Both the position numbers and the translations under genes were made by a program. Below the pieces are notes generated by a model. It had not been told where the DNA came from. It ran no database searches and saw nothing but the letters and a program-made list of their open reading frames with translations. A stretch of DNA of 64,000 nt from Candidatus Caenarcanales bacterium (GTDB taxonomy: Bacteria > Cyanobacteriota > Vampirovibrionia > 2-02-FULL-35-15), in the NCBI GenBank assembly GCA_020050435.1, contig JAGVKQ010000017.1, positions 1-64,000 of the forward strand, given 5' to 3'. Below, piece after piece: positions 21,058-29,426 of the stretch. The first letter of the stretch is position 1. Each line of letters opens with the position of its first letter.

Positions 21058-22038
21058 TTAATTTAATCTACGTAAGATATTTGTAATATCAATACCAGCT
21101 TCTTCAGTTTTCACTCCTATTGTAGAAAATAATTCACCAGTATAGTGAGAACTGCGTAATGAGGTTAACATATCCCTAATTAGCCTTTCATCGTTTCTGT
21201 CATTTTCTAATCTCACAATTTCTAATGCTTCTTTAGCTTTATCAAAACTTGAATTTTTAATTAAAGGAAGAAGTAATTTAGTTATATCTCTTTTTTCAAA
21301 TGAATATCTTTTTTTCTTTCCAGCCAAGACTACATCTGCATATTTTTCATATCTTCCAGATTTATACAGTACAACTAAAACTATATTTATTGCACTTGGC
21401 TTTAGCTTAGACTCACTGCTTTCTATCCCTAAAATTAAAACATCAGAAGAGCTGTCCAGGTCAACTTTTTGTAGGTTAATAGCTAAGCACTCAAACATAT
21501 CAGCAGAAAATGAATATTGCATTTTTAATGCTTCAAGAAAAATATCTTTTGCTAATAAAGAGTCTCCTGTTTTAGCTATACGAAAAATAGAAGTTGTGAT
21601 AGTAGGATGAGAAATATTATATTTATTTTGAAGTGCTAGAAGTAATATTTGCCCTGCTAAATCATCATCTCTACTAACCTTCTTCCACATATCTTTCTCA
21701 CGAGGAGACTTAAGACCAATCTCTGTTTTAATTAAGACTGTTTCTATCTGCTCAGATCTAACAACATAGTTTTTTGCTAAAGCCAATCTCGTTAATACAG
21801 CAGCAGTTTGAAATTCCTGCTCGTCAATAAGCTTAGAAATGTTTTTTTGCAAAGCATGATTCACTTCTGGATGAGAACACTTATCGCTTATACTTAGCTC
21901 ATGTATAAAATCTCTAGCGACACTTAATGGGTCAGCTTCTTGACCATTAGATACATCAGAAGGACTTATTAAGAAATGAGGCCCGCGTAGTACTCCATTC
22001 CCCACATTAGTTACTTCTCTTCTTGTTAATAGTGACAT
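21058..22038 (-). CDS. Helical-repeat protein, PPR/TPR-like
   Basis: The 326-residue protein is almost wholly helical. It carries repeated segments such as AKDIFLEALKMQYSFSADMF, INIVLVVLYKSGRYEKYADV and KAKEALEIVRLENDRNDERL. These look like degenerate 34-36-residue alpha-alpha repeats of the PPR or TPR kind, usually used to bind RNA or protein. No signal peptide. The start has AGGAT a few bases upstream, and TATAAT lies 23 bases before it, so this gene has a short leader. It sits between tlyA and mqnC, all on one strand. Function unknown. Confidence 0.72.
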   Translation of the reverse strand: MSLLTRREVTNVGNGVLRGPHFLISPSDVSNGQEADPLSVARDFIHELSISDKCSHPEVNHALQKNISKLIDEQEFQTAAVLTRLALAKNYVVRSEQIETVLIKTEIGLKSPREKDMWKKVSRDDDLAGQILLLALQNKYNISHPTITTSIFRIAKTGDSLLAKDIFLEALKMQYSFSADMFECLAINLQKVDLDSSSDVLILGIESSESKLKPSAINIVLVVLYKSGRYEKYADVVLAGKKKRYSFEKRDITKLLLPLIKNSSFDKAKEALEIVRLENDRNDERLIRDMLTSLRSSHYTGELFSTIGVKTEEAGIDITNILRRLN

Positions 22039-22102
22039 TGAATCCTAAATCTAATTAAGAGTATTATAGTGGTTTAATTTTTAATTTAGGGGGAATTGTA
22101 TA

Positions 22103-23206
22103 TTATTTACGAGAAAAGACTTTAATTACGTTATATGCAGTATCTCTCTGCGCTGCATTTTTTCCTGTTTCCTGAATAGAGTGAACTATTTCATCTATAG
22201 TCGCACAGTGTAATGTTCCTGCCGCTGAAACTACATTTTCTTCAAGCATAGTTCCACCCATATCATTTGCACCAAAAGCTAAAGCCAACTGTCCAATTTT
22301 AATTCCTTGTGTAACCCATGAAGATTGAAAATTTTCTACATTGTCTAAATAAATTCTAGAAATAGCAAGTGTTTTTAAATACTCAAGACTATCAGATGAT
22401 TTTATATCTTTCTCATCAAACTCTTTTCCAAGCGGACTATTATCCCTCTGAAATGTCCAAGAAATAAATGCAGTAAAGCCATTTGTTTTATCCTGCAATT
22501 CTCTAATTCTATCCATATGTTCTATGCGTTCTTCTAAAGTTTCTACATGTCCAAACATCATGGTAGCTGTAGTTTTTAAACCTAATTTATGAGCTTCTTC
22601 CATTACACCTAACCAACGATCAGATTTAATTTTCAATGGACTAATTTCATTTCTTACTCTATCTACTAATATTTCAGCACCACCACCAGGAATAGAATTC
22701 AACCCTGCTGTTTTTAATCTTTCTAAAACGGTCTTAGTATCTAAGTTAGATACATTACAAATATGATCTACTTCTGAAGGAGAAAGTGCATGAAGTAAAA
22801 CAGTAGGAAAATCTTTTCTCAGCCTTGTAAATAAATCCTCATAGTACTCTATTTTTAAATCTGGATTGTGACCACCCTGTAAAAGGAGTTGGGTGCCCCC
22901 CAACTCTACAAGCTCTTTTGTTTTTTCTTGTATGGTTTCATATGAGTTTACATATGTCCTCTTATCACCAGGCCAATATGCAAAGGCACAAAATCTACAT
23001 GCTGCCGTACATGAGTTCGTATAATTTATATTTCTATCAATAATAAAAGTAACTGGCTCAGAATCAGGATGATGTTTTCTTCTAACTTCATTTGCCCATT
23101 GACCAAGTTCAATCAAATCAGCATTTTTATAAAGATCAAGTGCTTCTTCTTTAGAAATACGTTTATTAGAGAGTTTGTCAATATTAGGTTTTGTGAGGAG
23201 ATGCAT
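22103..23206 (-). CDS. mqnC: Cyclic dehypoxanthinyl futalosine synthase
   Basis: MqnC is a radical SAM enzyme of the futalosine route to menaquinone. The cluster-binding motif CTAACRFC (CX3CX2C) follows RNINYTNS. Family blocks are GGTQLLLQGGHNPDL, LHALSPSEV, GLNSIPGGGAEILVDRVR, TATMMFGHVETLEER, TAFISWTFQRDNS and GANDMGGTMLEENVV. These fit MqnC better than MqnE or CofH. The other mqn genes are not in the window. The promoter is TTGACA, 19 bases, TATAAT, then six bases to the ATG, giving a leaderless layout. The product supports respiration with menaquinone. Confidence 0.94.
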   Translation of the reverse strand: MHLLTKPNIDKLSNKRISKEEALDLYKNADLIELGQWANEVRRKHHPDSEPVTFIIDRNINYTNSCTAACRFCAFAYWPGDKRTYVNSYETIQEKTKELVELGGTQLLLQGGHNPDLKIEYYEDLFTRLRKDFPTVLLHALSPSEVDHICNVSNLDTKTVLERLKTAGLNSIPGGGAEILVDRVRNEISPLKIKSDRWLGVMEEAHKLGLKTTATMMFGHVETLEERIEHMDRIRELQDKTNGFTAFISWTFQRDNSPLGKEFDEKDIKSSDSLEYLKTLAISRIYLDNVENFQSSWVTQGIKIGQLALAFGANDMGGTMLEENVVSAAGTLHCATIDEIVHSIQETGKNAAQRDTAYNVIKVFSRK

Positions 23207-23212
23207 AGAAAT

Positions 23213-23243
23213 ATTATAGCGTAAGTGTTTTTTAAGCTGTCAA
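23213..23243 (-). promoter_or_regulatory. Promoter of mqnC
   Basis: On the minus strand, TTGACA (23243-23238) is followed by 19 bases and TATAAT (23218-23213), then six bases to the ATG. This is a consensus sigma-70 pair, though the spacing is slightly long. Confidence 0.7.
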
Positions 23244-24395
23244 TAAACTCTTAAAGCTAGCGATAAACCCTTGACCTGACAATCTTTGATCTGGGCTTTT
23301 ATTTAGACCTCTCATAACTAAATCATTCATAGAGTCATTACTTAAAGGTTTTGGATCTAAGCTTATAGTATTTTTTAATATTTGATCTCTATTTGGACCC
23401 GCAAATGGTGATTCTCCTGTAGCAATTTTATAAATTATTGCACTAAGAGAAAAGAAGTCTGCCCTAGAATCAACATCTCCACCACTTATAATTTCTGGTG
23501 AAACAAATCCAGGGGTTCCACGTAAACGTCCTGTTTTTAAGGCACCTTCATCAACATAAGGATTAGAAGCAGCACCAAGATCTATTATATGTGGAACCAT
23601 TTTTCCATATTCATAACTAAGCAAAATATTAGCTGGTTTAATATCACAATGAGCTACATTTTGTTCTTTAAGAAAATCAAGTGCCATGGCTACAATAAGC
23701 ATTGCATTTAAAATCTCTTTTTTTAATTGCTCTCTTAAAAGAATTCTTTGATCAGGCATAAAACATTCTCTCAAAACATTTTCATAGCGAGAAATGCCAG
23801 TATGTGTTCCTTCAGTATTGGTAAGAGTTAATGCTGGTCTTTTCAAATCTTCAAAAGGATCTTTTCTTTTTTGTCTAGGAATTTTTCTCTCAGGGTTTAG
23901 GACTCTGCTATGTATTAAATCAATTGCTTGTTTTAATGATATTCCATTTATTAGATCCATGACTCCAAATTTCCTAGAATCTATGGCTTCCCCAATAAAT
24001 TTAATTCTTGTAATATTTGGATGATAAAAATTTAATCCAGCTTCAAAATCCCAATTCTCTACATCGTCTGAAGATTTTCTTCTTACTTTAATTGCATACT
24101 GATCAGATGAATATTCAGAATGTTCTGGTGCTGCAAAAATCACTTCTGTGCCTAGCCATGGGTTACCTGTAGCAAATACACCATAAATATCAAGCGGTCC
24201 TAAAAAAGATTCTTTAGGTATAAATCTATGATCATGATTTTTATTAAAAATTGCATCAGGGAAAACCGGTGTTAAAAGACCCGTCAAATCAAACTGATCT
24301 CCTCTTTCTGAAATGCAATCACCTATAGGACTTCTTGCATAGAGTGTAGTCGATAAGCCTCTTGAAGTACAAACTGGTGTAGGAATTAATTTCAT
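23232..24395 (-). CDS. Hanks-type Ser/Thr protein kinase
   Basis: The 387-residue protein has kinase motifs in order: AIKV with Lys103, EAG in helix C (about 118), HCDIKPANILL (249-259, HCD in place of HRD), DLG (272-274), GTPGFVSPE (293-301) and DSRADFFSLSAIIYKIATGESPF. An atypical N-terminal 75 residues and an insert at about 163-210 with Pro/Lys-rich sequence are unusual. No membrane helix or PASTA domain is seen, so it is probably cytosolic. It stands alone upstream of mqnC on the same strand. The phosphorylation target is not evident. Confidence 0.88.
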   Translation of the reverse strand: MKLIPTPVCTSRGLSTTLYARSPIGDCISERGDQFDLTGLLTPVFPDAIFNKNHDHRFIPKESFLGPLDIYGVFATGNPWLGTEVIFAAPEHSEYSSDQYAIKVRRKSSDDVENWDFEAGLNFYHPNITRIKFIGEAIDSRKFGVMDLINGISLKQAIDLIHSRVLNPERKIPRQKRKDPFEDLKRPALTLTNTEGTHTGISRYENVLRECFMPDQRILLREQLKKEILNAMLIVAMALDFLKEQNVAHCDIKPANILLSYEYGKMVPHIIDLGAASNPYVDEGALKTGRLRGTPGFVSPEIISGGDVDSRADFFSLSAIIYKIATGESPFAGPNRDQILKNTISLDPKPLSNDSMNDLVMRGLNKSPDQRLSGQGFIASFKSLLTA

Positions 24396-24459
24396 ATTTA
24401 ATACTAAATAATAGGTTATTTATCTAGTAAATTTAATAGCAATATATGATTAAATTTCT

Positions 24460-25725
24460 TTAATCTACCTTCTTAAAAACTAAACAAGCATTATGCCCGC
24501 CAAAACCAAAAGAATTTGAAATAACTAATTTTAAATCTTTAACTTTTCTTGCTTTATTTGGAATAAAATCCATCATATCAAATTGTGGATCTGGATTATC
24601 TAAATTAATCGTAGGTGGAAGTGTGTTTGTCTGAAGAGCCATTATGCAAGCAATGGCTTCTACAGCACCAGTAGCACCGAGTAAATGTCCATGCATAGAT
24701 TTTGTAGAGCTAACAGGCAAATTACCCATTTTCATTCTGTCACCAAAAACTTTTTTTAATGCAATGGATTCTACAGCATCACCTACAACGGTAGCTGTAG
24801 CATGAGCGTTTACGTACTGAACATCTTCAGGTTTAGAACCAGCACTTTCAATAGCAAGTTTAATAGCTCTGGAAGCACCATCTCCATCAGGAGAAGGGGA
24901 CACTACATCAGAAGCATCAGAAGTAGCACCAAAACCAGCAAGCTCTGCATAAATCTTTGCTCCGCGAGCAATAGCATGTTCATATTCTTCAAGAATTAAA
25001 ATGCCAGCTCCTTCACCCATTACAAAACCATCTCTATCTACGTCAAATGGTCTGGAAGATTTTTCAGGCTCATCATTATATCTAGTGGAAAGAGTTCTTG
25101 CTGCACAAAAAGATGCAACACTTACTCCAATCAACGGTGCTTCACAACCACCTGCAATCATTACATCAGCAGTACCTGACTGAATAGCCTTATATGCATC
25201 ACCGATACAGCTAGTACCAGTAGCACATGCAGTAACAGTACAACTAAGTGGACCCTTAGCATTATGGTAAATAGAAATATAACCAGCAGGCATATTTGCA
25301 ATCATGGATGGAACTGTAAAGGGGCTAATTCTTCCTGCACCTTTTGTCTGTAAAACTGTATGCTGTTCAATAATAGTTAAAATACCACCAGCAGCACTTC
25401 CTACAACTACTCCCACTCTTTCAGGATTAGGATAATTTGTTAAATCTAATTTCGCATCTTTAATAGCATTAATAGAAGCAGCTAGTGCTAATTGAATAAA
25501 TCTATCTGTTCTTCTAATTACTTTTAATTCTAAATAACTTTCAGGATTAAAGTCTTTGCAAACGGAGCCAACTCTGGCAAGATCTTTTGAGGTATTGGTA
25601 TCCTGGAAAAAATCCATTTTAGAGATTCCAGACTTACCTTCAGTTATATTCTTCCAAAAGTCTTCTTTACTCTCACCAAGTGAGGTAATTAAACCCATTC
25701 CAGTTACTACTACTCTGCGTTTCAT
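24460..25725 (-). CDS. fabF: 3-oxoacyl-ACP synthase II
   Basis: FabF elongates acyl-ACP with malonyl-ACP in type II fatty acid synthesis. The protein shows RRVVVTGMGLITSLG, the active-site block TACATGTSCIG with the nucleophilic Cys, and the two His regions NAHATATVVGD and STKSMHGHLLGATG. GFGGHNA is near the end. 421 residues is slightly longer than many FabF. A hairpin terminator separates it from acpP upstream, and a TATATT lies seven bases before the ATG. So fabF probably has its own near-leaderless start plus read-through from acpP. Confidence 0.97.
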   Translation of the reverse strand: MKRRVVVTGMGLITSLGESKEDFWKNITEGKSGISKMDFFQDTNTSKDLARVGSVCKDFNPESYLELKVIRRTDRFIQLALAASINAIKDAKLDLTNYPNPERVGVVVGSAAGGILTIIEQHTVLQTKGAGRISPFTVPSMIANMPAGYISIYHNAKGPLSCTVTACATGTSCIGDAYKAIQSGTADVMIAGGCEAPLIGVSVASFCAARTLSTRYNDEPEKSSRPFDVDRDGFVMGEGAGILILEEYEHAIARGAKIYAELAGFGATSDASDVVSPSPDGDGASRAIKLAIESAGSKPEDVQYVNAHATATVVGDAVESIALKKVFGDRMKMGNLPVSSTKSMHGHLLGATGAVEAIACIMALQTNTLPPTINLDNPDPQFDMMDFIPNKARKVKDLKLVISNSFGFGGHNACLVFKKVD

Positions 25726-25741
25726 AGTCTCTAATATACCA

Positions 25742-25770
25742 AAATAGGGGCACGCTATGTACCCCTATTT
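25742..25770 (-). terminator. Partial terminator between acpP and fabF
   Basis: AAATAGGGG and CCCCTATTT pair across an 11-base loop, followed on the minus strand by a short T run. The position would let acpP be made in excess over fabF. Confidence 0.6.
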
Positions 25771-25794
25771 AAGATTTAAGCTTGATTTCTTCTA

Positions 25795-26046
25795 TTATGA
25801 GTGAGAAACAATGTAATCAACAGCTTGTCCAACTGTAGTGATTTTCTCTGCTTCTTCGTCTGGAATTTCTACGCCAAACTCTTCTTCAAATGCCATTACT
25901 AACTCAACTGTATCAAGTGAGTCAGCACCTAAATCGCCAGTAAAACTAGCTGATTCATTTACTTCACCATTATCTACGCTAAGCTGTGAACAAACTACCT
26001 TTTTAACTCTTTCTAATGCTTCTGCTCTATCCATAACTTTTGTCAT
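25795..26046 (-). CDS. acpP: Acyl carrier protein
   Basis: ACP carries growing acyl chains on a phosphopantetheine arm. The attachment site [18 protein letters not shown] contains the modified Ser (DSL). The 83 residues are acidic, as expected. A GGGGGAG ribosome binding site is directly upstream. fabF follows after 69 bases with an intervening hairpin. On the upstream side, a plus-strand orphan gene separates acpP from fabG, which are usually adjacent. Confidence 0.98.
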   Translation of the reverse strand: MTKVMDRAEALERVKKVVCSQLSVDNGEVNESASFTGDLGADSLDTVELVMAFEEEFGVEIPDEEAEKITTVGQAVDYIVSHS

Positions 26047-26259
26047 ATCTCCCCCTCAAAATGAGTTTAAACTCTGGTTTAGAATAACATAGAATATTTC
26101 TCAAGAAAACGCATTGACATATAATAAGACCCATGACTGTTAGCTTACAGGTAATGTTAAGAATTTAACCTTTACTCTATATAAATTACATTAAAATTAT
26201 TTTATTTTGTATTGCATTAGAGCTTGTATATAATAAATTCAATTGTTTAGAGGAGAATT

Positions 26260-26796
26260 ATGACTGCAATAGTAACTCTACCAGTCTCAAGACCACAACC
26301 AACTTCTTTGACTACACCTACAAGTCTATCTAAAGAATTAGACATTTTATTCCTTGCTCTTGATGATAAAAGATTATTTCAAGATCCTAAGATAGAAGCA
26401 ATTCAGCTGCAATATGATGGCAGAATATTTCCTAAATATGAAGGTCGTAAATATCTTCAGGCTAAGGATGAATTAATTACTGATTTTACGGGACCCCTTC
26501 CAGCTTTAAGAAATCTACTTAAGGAATTACATACAATAAGAATAAGTAAAAGATGCTTTATGGAATCCCCAAATGCTTTAAAAGAATTACTATTAAGATA
26601 CGATGAGCTATTAAAAATTCAAGATCATAATAGCAATTATAGATTTCAACATGATAGCCAAGCAGTAGAAATTACTACAATGTGTCACTTTAGAAAAGGT
26701 CAGCTTGCTTTTTATGTGCCTGGTGAAACAAGTGTTTTCAATGAGTACATATTAGGACTTTCTGCTAAAAGACAAACTGTTGATTTAGCTATATAA
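26260..26796 (+). CDS. Orphan protein inserted between fab genes
   Basis: 178 residues, no recognised family. The first 20 residues are Thr/Pro/Ser-rich without a Sec signal. The rest is mixed helix and strand (LDILFLALDDKRLF, LRNLLKELHTIRISKRCF, AVEITTMCHFRKGQLAFYV). AGAGGAGAATT precedes the ATG and a TATAAT sits 25 bases upstream. It runs opposite to fabG and acpP on either side. Its stop is 14 bases from the fabG stop, across a small inverted repeat (AAGATCT/AGATCTT, 26795-26810). It looks like an insertion into a fab cluster. Confidence 0.72.
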   Translation: MTAIVTLPVSRPQPTSLTTPTSLSKELDILFLALDDKRLFQDPKIEAIQLQYDGRIFPKYEGRKYLQAKDELITDFTGPLPALRNLLKELHTIRISKRCFMESPNALKELLLRYDELLKIQDHNSNYRFQHDSQAVEITTMCHFRKGQLAFYVPGETSVFNEYILGLSAKRQTVDLAI

Positions 26797-26810
26797 GATC
26801 TTTAGATCTT

Positions 26811-27590
26811 CTACATGAACATTCCGCCATCTACTACGATGGTTTGTCCTGTTACATAAGATCCGCCACTAGCGAAGAAAAATACTGCTTCAGCTACATC
26901 TTCTGGCTGACCAAATCTACCCAGAGGAATAAATTTCATATATTGATCTTTTACTTCTGGCTTTAATTTTTGAGTCATTGCTGTATCGATAAAACCTGGT
27001 GCCACTGCATTACAAGTAATATTTCTGCTGGCATATTCTTTAGCAATGGTCTTAGAAAGCGCTATAGCACCAGCTTTTGATGCTGCATAGTTTGCTTGCC
27101 CCATATTCCCATGCATACCAATAACGCTAGCTATGTTTACGATACGTCCGTAATTTGCTTTTGACATGTGCTTAATAACTGCCTGAGTAACTTTGAAAAT
27201 ACTGGTTAAGTTAGTTTCAATAACTGCACTCCAGTCTTCAAGTTTCATTCTCATAAAAAGAGTATCTTTAGTAATTCCTGCATTATTTACAAGAATATTT
27301 ATCTTTCCAAACTTTGCCATTATTTCTTCAGCCATTTTTTCTACACTGGCTACATCTGTAACATTACAAACTGCACCATGAGCCTTAAATCCTAAATCTG
27401 TAATTTCTTTTGCTCCAGCATCTGCAGATTCTTGAGTAAGATCTGTAATAACTGCAGTAGCTCCAGCTGCTGCTAATCTTTTAGCTATTGCTAAACCAAT
27501 ACCACGGCCTGATCCAGTAACGATAGCTACTTGATCTTTTAATAATTCACTTTTTACTAATTTTGTTTCTTCCATTGTTTGTGTGGACAT
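26811..27590 (-). CDS. fabG: 3-oxoacyl-ACP reductase
   Basis: FabG reduces 3-oxoacyl-ACP with NADPH. Residues show the short-chain dehydrogenase pattern: VTGSGRGIGLAIAKRLA, NNAGIT, the catalytic Ser in VNIASVIGMHG, YAASKAGAIALSK and a C-terminal GGSYVTGQTIVVDGGMFM. The 259-residue length includes a 15-residue N-terminal extension (MSTQTMEETKLVKSE). GGAGG is eight bases upstream. The gene is separated from acpP-fabF by a plus-strand orphan. It may also take non-ACP substrates, but the fab neighbourhood supports FabG. Confidence 0.95.
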   Translation of the reverse strand: MSTQTMEETKLVKSELLKDQVAIVTGSGRGIGLAIAKRLAAAGATAVITDLTQESADAGAKEITDLGFKAHGAVCNVTDVASVEKMAEEIMAKFGKINILVNNAGITKDTLFMRMKLEDWSAVIETNLTSIFKVTQAVIKHMSKANYGRIVNIASVIGMHGNMGQANYAASKAGAIALSKTIAKEYASRNITCNAVAPGFIDTAMTQKLKPEVKDQYMKFIPLGRFGQPEDVAEAVFFFASGGSYVTGQTIVVDGGMFM

Positions 27591-27805
27591 ATTTCCTCCA
27601 TCTTAGAAATTAGAGTTCTAGAGTAGCAAAGAAATAGAAATTCTTGCAATGAATTACATATTTATTCCAAATAATTGCATAATTTTTTTATATTATTTTA
27701 GATATAATCATATGGAGCTCAAAGGTCAAACCTGAGAATTAGAACCCTGAAAATCAAAACAATGTTTTCCTTGAAACTGGAAACTTAAGTCTTGCAACTC
27801 CTTTT

Positions 27806-27879
27806 GCGGGTGTAGTTTAATGGTAAAACGAAAGCCTTCCAAGCTTTAGTCGAGGGTTCGATTCCCTCTACCCGCTCCA
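27806..27879 (+). tRNA. tRNA-Gly(UCC)
   Basis: A full cloverleaf: acceptor GCGGGTG/TACCCGC, anticodon stem AAAGC/GCTTT around CTTCCAA (anticodon TCC), and T arm GAGGG-TTCGATT-CCCTC. The 3' CCA is encoded (27877-27879). The second tRNA-Gly at 51283 shares its upstream leader and lacks the encoded CCA. Confidence 0.97.
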
Positions 27880-27898
27880 TTTTTTCAATAACTATAAA

Positions 27899-28585
27899 CT
27901 AAGTTTTATTTTCTTGAGCTTTACACAAACAAATAGAAAGCTCAATACCATCATCAAGCTTTACAGAGCTCAAAGCTAAATCACAAACAAAGTTAACTGG
28001 AAGAGCCTTTTTTACATGTTCAACAGTCCATAGCTTTGCCATAGGAAAGTTAGTTGTTAATGCTAAAGTATAAGCAACTCCAGAAGGCTTTAAAAATGTT
28101 TTGAAACCATCCAATGCTCTATGGTTAACCTCAAAGTTTTTACCAGCAAATGAATCAACAGCAGTTCCTTTAACTGGTTCTCCTTCCATTATTGGATTAT
28201 TAAAGAAAATAAAATCAAAAGCGACTTCTTCTTCAAGTATCAATGTTTTTAAATTATTATAAAGGTCACTACGACAAAAAGAGATTCTCTTTTGTACTTC
28301 ATTTGACTCTTGTTCAACGTTTAGTTTTGTACTTGCAATTGCATTTTCTAAAATATCCACTGATACTACTTTTGCACCATGTCGCGCAGCAGCAATTCCT
28401 ACAACTCCACAACCACAACCTAAATCAAGTACATTTTTATCTTTTAGCTTTGTAGACAAGTCATCAATTAGGTTCAGAAAAAGTGTAGTTGAGGTTTGAA
28501 CAGGACTCATCACACCTTCACACACAGTAAATTTCCTGTTTAATTCAGGAACCTCTACTAAAAAACTTTTTTCAGTTAAACTCAT
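27899..28585 (-). CDS. SAM-dependent methyltransferase, HemK/RsmC-like
   Basis: 228 residues. The SAM motif is VLDLGCGCGVVGIAAARHGA, with VVSVDILENAIAST as motif II and FDFIFFNNPIMEG as the NPP-type motif IV of N6-adenine or glutamine methylases. A start at 28585 is preferred. An earlier TTG (28630) would place a TATAAT within the coding region, so the region between is more likely a promoter. A tRNA gene lies 20 bases beyond its stop on the other strand. Substrate unknown. Confidence 0.82.
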   Translation of the reverse strand: MSLTEKSFLVEVPELNRKFTVCEGVMSPVQTSTTLFLNLIDDLSTKLKDKNVLDLGCGCGVVGIAAARHGAKVVSVDILENAIASTKLNVEQESNEVQKRISFCRSDLYNNLKTLILEEEVAFDFIFFNNPIMEGEPVKGTAVDSFAGKNFEVNHRALDGFKTFLKPSGVAYTLALTTNFPMAKLWTVEHVKKALPVNFVCDLALSSVKLDDGIELSICLCKAQENKT

Positions 28586-28677
28586 TTTTAATATACCAAT
28601 ATTTAGATGTTCATTAAGATTATATCTCAAGATAAGCTCGATCTTTCTTTTGCAGTTTTTCTTTGACGCTCTTTAAT

Positions 28678-29424
28678 TTATTTCCAAAGATTAACATTCA
28701 GCCCCATTAAAACAGCTCCATAATCCTCATGCAAAGCATCAGAGAGATCAGTTATTCTAAACTTGACTTTTTGTTCTTTCAAATTAATTTCAGGCTTAAC
28801 ATTTAAGGAAGATGAACTTACTCTGCCTCTTGCATCTGTAGGAAACTTCCCCATTAAAACAAGATTTATTTTATTCAAATCATTAACTTCAGTCGAAGTT
28901 AGTCTAATAGTTTTATTGGTTCCAGCACATTCTATAGTAGGATTATGTAAAAATTGTAATAGTGTTTTTCCTGGAACGAATTCTTGCCCTATACTATAAA
29001 CTGTTCCATCACTATGCTGAATGGCTTCGCCTTGTGGAATTATGCTATGTTCTACATCACACTCTGTACCACTAATAGTAATTTTCTGTTCGAGCGGATT
29101 TGGATTTTCATTCAAGACCCGGTGAGCTACTTCTGTATCATACTTATATTGCTTTATAACATCAAAAGCTCTACCAGCATGATGAGCTCTTTCTTTAAGC
29201 CCTGTATATGCTTTCACAACGACTCTACCTGCATTTAAATCCTGACTAACTTTTACAAGATTAACTGTAGAATCACTACCTTCACCCAGTACTTCTTTAT
29301 CTCCTTGCATACATCTAATTACAATTTCATTAAGATCCAATACAGGTACATTACCCTGGTCCAGTGGGGTAGATACACCTAGGACAAATTTTTGGGGAGT
29401 CATGTGGCTAGGGTATACAAACAT
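28678..29424 (-). CDS. Kinase-like orphan lacking a clear catalytic loop
   Basis: 248 residues. LGEGSDSTVNLV (46-57) resembles a glycine-rich loop. VVVK (68-71) provides a lysine like the beta-3 one. QEFVPGKTLLQFL (147-159) looks like a kinase hinge. ITDLSDAL (224-231) sits where DFG would. No HRD-type catalytic loop is seen in about 160-223. That suggests either a divergent kinase or a pseudokinase. It starts two bases after the stop of the 859-residue gene upstream, without a clear ribosome binding site, so the two should be co-transcribed. Confidence 0.65.
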   Translation of the reverse strand: MFVYPSHMTPQKFVLGVSTPLDQGNVPVLDLNEIVIRCMQGDKEVLGEGSDSTVNLVKVSQDLNAGRVVVKAYTGLKERAHHAGRAFDVIKQYKYDTEVAHRVLNENPNPLEQKITISGTECDVEHSIIPQGEAIQHSDGTVYSIGQEFVPGKTLLQFLHNPTIECAGTNKTIRLTSTEVNDLNKINLVLMGKFPTDARGRVSSSSLNVKPEINLKEQKVKFRITDLSDALHEDYGAVLMGLNVNLWK

Positions 29425-29426
29425 AA

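Noticed and set aside
26795-26810. AAGATCT/AGATCTT repeat as a terminator
   Set aside because: Seven-base stem with a two-base centre and no T-run; weak as a terminator, so not listed.
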